From contig JAKMXF010000365.1 in assembly GCA_024704765.1 (NCBI GenBank), forward strand, positions 992,001 to 1,056,000: DNA of 64,000 bases. The letters are read 5' to 3'. Each line of letters begins with the position of its first letter. Position 1 is the stretch's first letter. Both the position numbers and the translations under genes were made by a program. The notes below the pieces were generated by a model that saw nothing but the letters and a program-made list of their open reading frames with translations, had not been told where the DNA came from and searched no databases. Shown here piece by piece: positions 63,431 through 64,000 of the stretch. Source of the stretch: Oopsacas minuta. Its lineage: Eukaryota > Porifera > Hexactinellida > Lyssacinosida > Leucopsacidae.

Positions 63431-64000
63431 TATATTTACGTATTTAATATTTTACTTTAGAACTCAGAATATTTATAGAAATCTCGTTCATTAAAAATTT
63501 GAAGTCTAAGAACATTATTATCAGTAGCTTGGAAAATTGTCAAAGATGTACTTTCTCTTATAATTCGAATATTCACTTAGATAATCTTACTAGTGAAGTA
63601 TTAAAATAGGAACAATTAGACAGAGCTCTTTTACATTGGAATTACTTTATTTACAAGTCTTGAATAAATCCTTGTGTCTCCTAAGGGTTTTAGAAATATT
63701 GACATTAACGTATCACCATAATCTACAATTAATACATGCGATTCTTTGTTGTGAAATTCGATATATCAAGCCAAAATTTAAAGTCTAGCAAAACAATAGT
63801 TCAACTAATTAATCAAACTACAATTCAAGGATACTTAGATACATTCTTAGCAATAACCAACATGTTTCACAGGCAGCAATGAAACAATTCCATAAATCGT
63901 ATTTTACAATTAAAGAGCTTTTAGCTTGTCGCTTTGCGCCTTCAGGTTACTCTATTATTTACACGAGTCTTTGGCTCGTCGCTTCGCGATGAACTCGGCA
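63431..64000. other. Window end, nothing recognised
   Basis: AT-rich. The final 100 bases have two similar blocks, AGCTTTTAGCTTGTCGCTTTGCG and AGTCTTTGGCTCGTCGCTTCGCG, looking like a short repeat cut by the window edge. Confidence 0.35.

Overview
This is a 64 kb piece of an animal (metazoan) nuclear genome. The gene content shows it: a SID-1/SIDT double-stranded-RNA channel, a TMTC O-mannosyltransferase, an SNX1/2 sorting nexin, ZGPAT, SWI5, a NEIL1-type glycosylase, a METTL7 methyltransferase, START proteins and a tyrosine kinase with the metazoan-type HRDLAARN loop. The DNA is AT-rich. Most genes are single long exons (TMTC 851 codons, SIDT 811, tyrosine kinase 625), while NEIL1, the PDZ gene and the aspartic protease have clear GT-AG introns, one of only 53 bp. 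This fits an intron-poor invertebrate, possibly an early-branching one such as a sponge, but I cannot name the species. There are no operons, RNA genes or CRISPR arrays that I can support.

Layout. 1-1003 (-): start of a class III extradiol (LigB-type) dioxygenase, cut by the window edge. 1.0-2.8 kb: dispersed repeats. 2.8-9.9 kb: a segmental duplication with two intact START genes in opposite orientation and a third truncated copy, making a hairpin with arms of about 515 bp. 11.6-12.8 kb (+): SNX1/2. 14.5-16.0 kb (-): four-exon NEIL1-like gene. 16.5-18.9 kb (-): SIDT. 19.2-22.3 kb: MITE, a 1.06 kb palindrome and nested hAT-like insertions. 22.5-26.9 kb (+): three-exon PDZ gene. 27.2-29.1 kb (+): PH-tyrosine kinase. 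29.6-32.6 kb: foldback element, short MITE, and a MULE with a FLYWCH finger, terminal repeats and a target duplication. 33.0-34.3 kb (+): DUF4419 membrane protein. 35.7-36.2 kb (+): SWI5. 38.2-39.1 kb (+): NHL protein. 39.8-40.5 kb (+): METTL7-like. 41.6-44.1 kb (+): TMTC. 45.5-46.9 kb (+): ZGPAT. 47.8-50.3 kb: decayed ZBED/hAT transposon. 50.5-54.5 kb: repeats, a 0.94 kb palindrome and small hairpins. 54.6 and 63.0 kb (-): two small basic, bZIP-like ORFs. 57.3-59.8 kb (-): four-exon secreted aspartic protease.

The genes do not form one pathway; they are ordinary housekeeping and signalling genes separated by repeat-rich DNA. The most notable general pattern is the number of inverted repeats and hairpins, including one built from a START gene and its broken copy, in the same window as a SID-1-type RNA channel. 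Other points worth a look are the PH-tyrosine kinase with no visible SH2 or SH3 domain beside a PDZ gene, and the LigB and DUF4419 genes, which are patchily distributed in animals. All identifications are by reading motifs; no database search was run.
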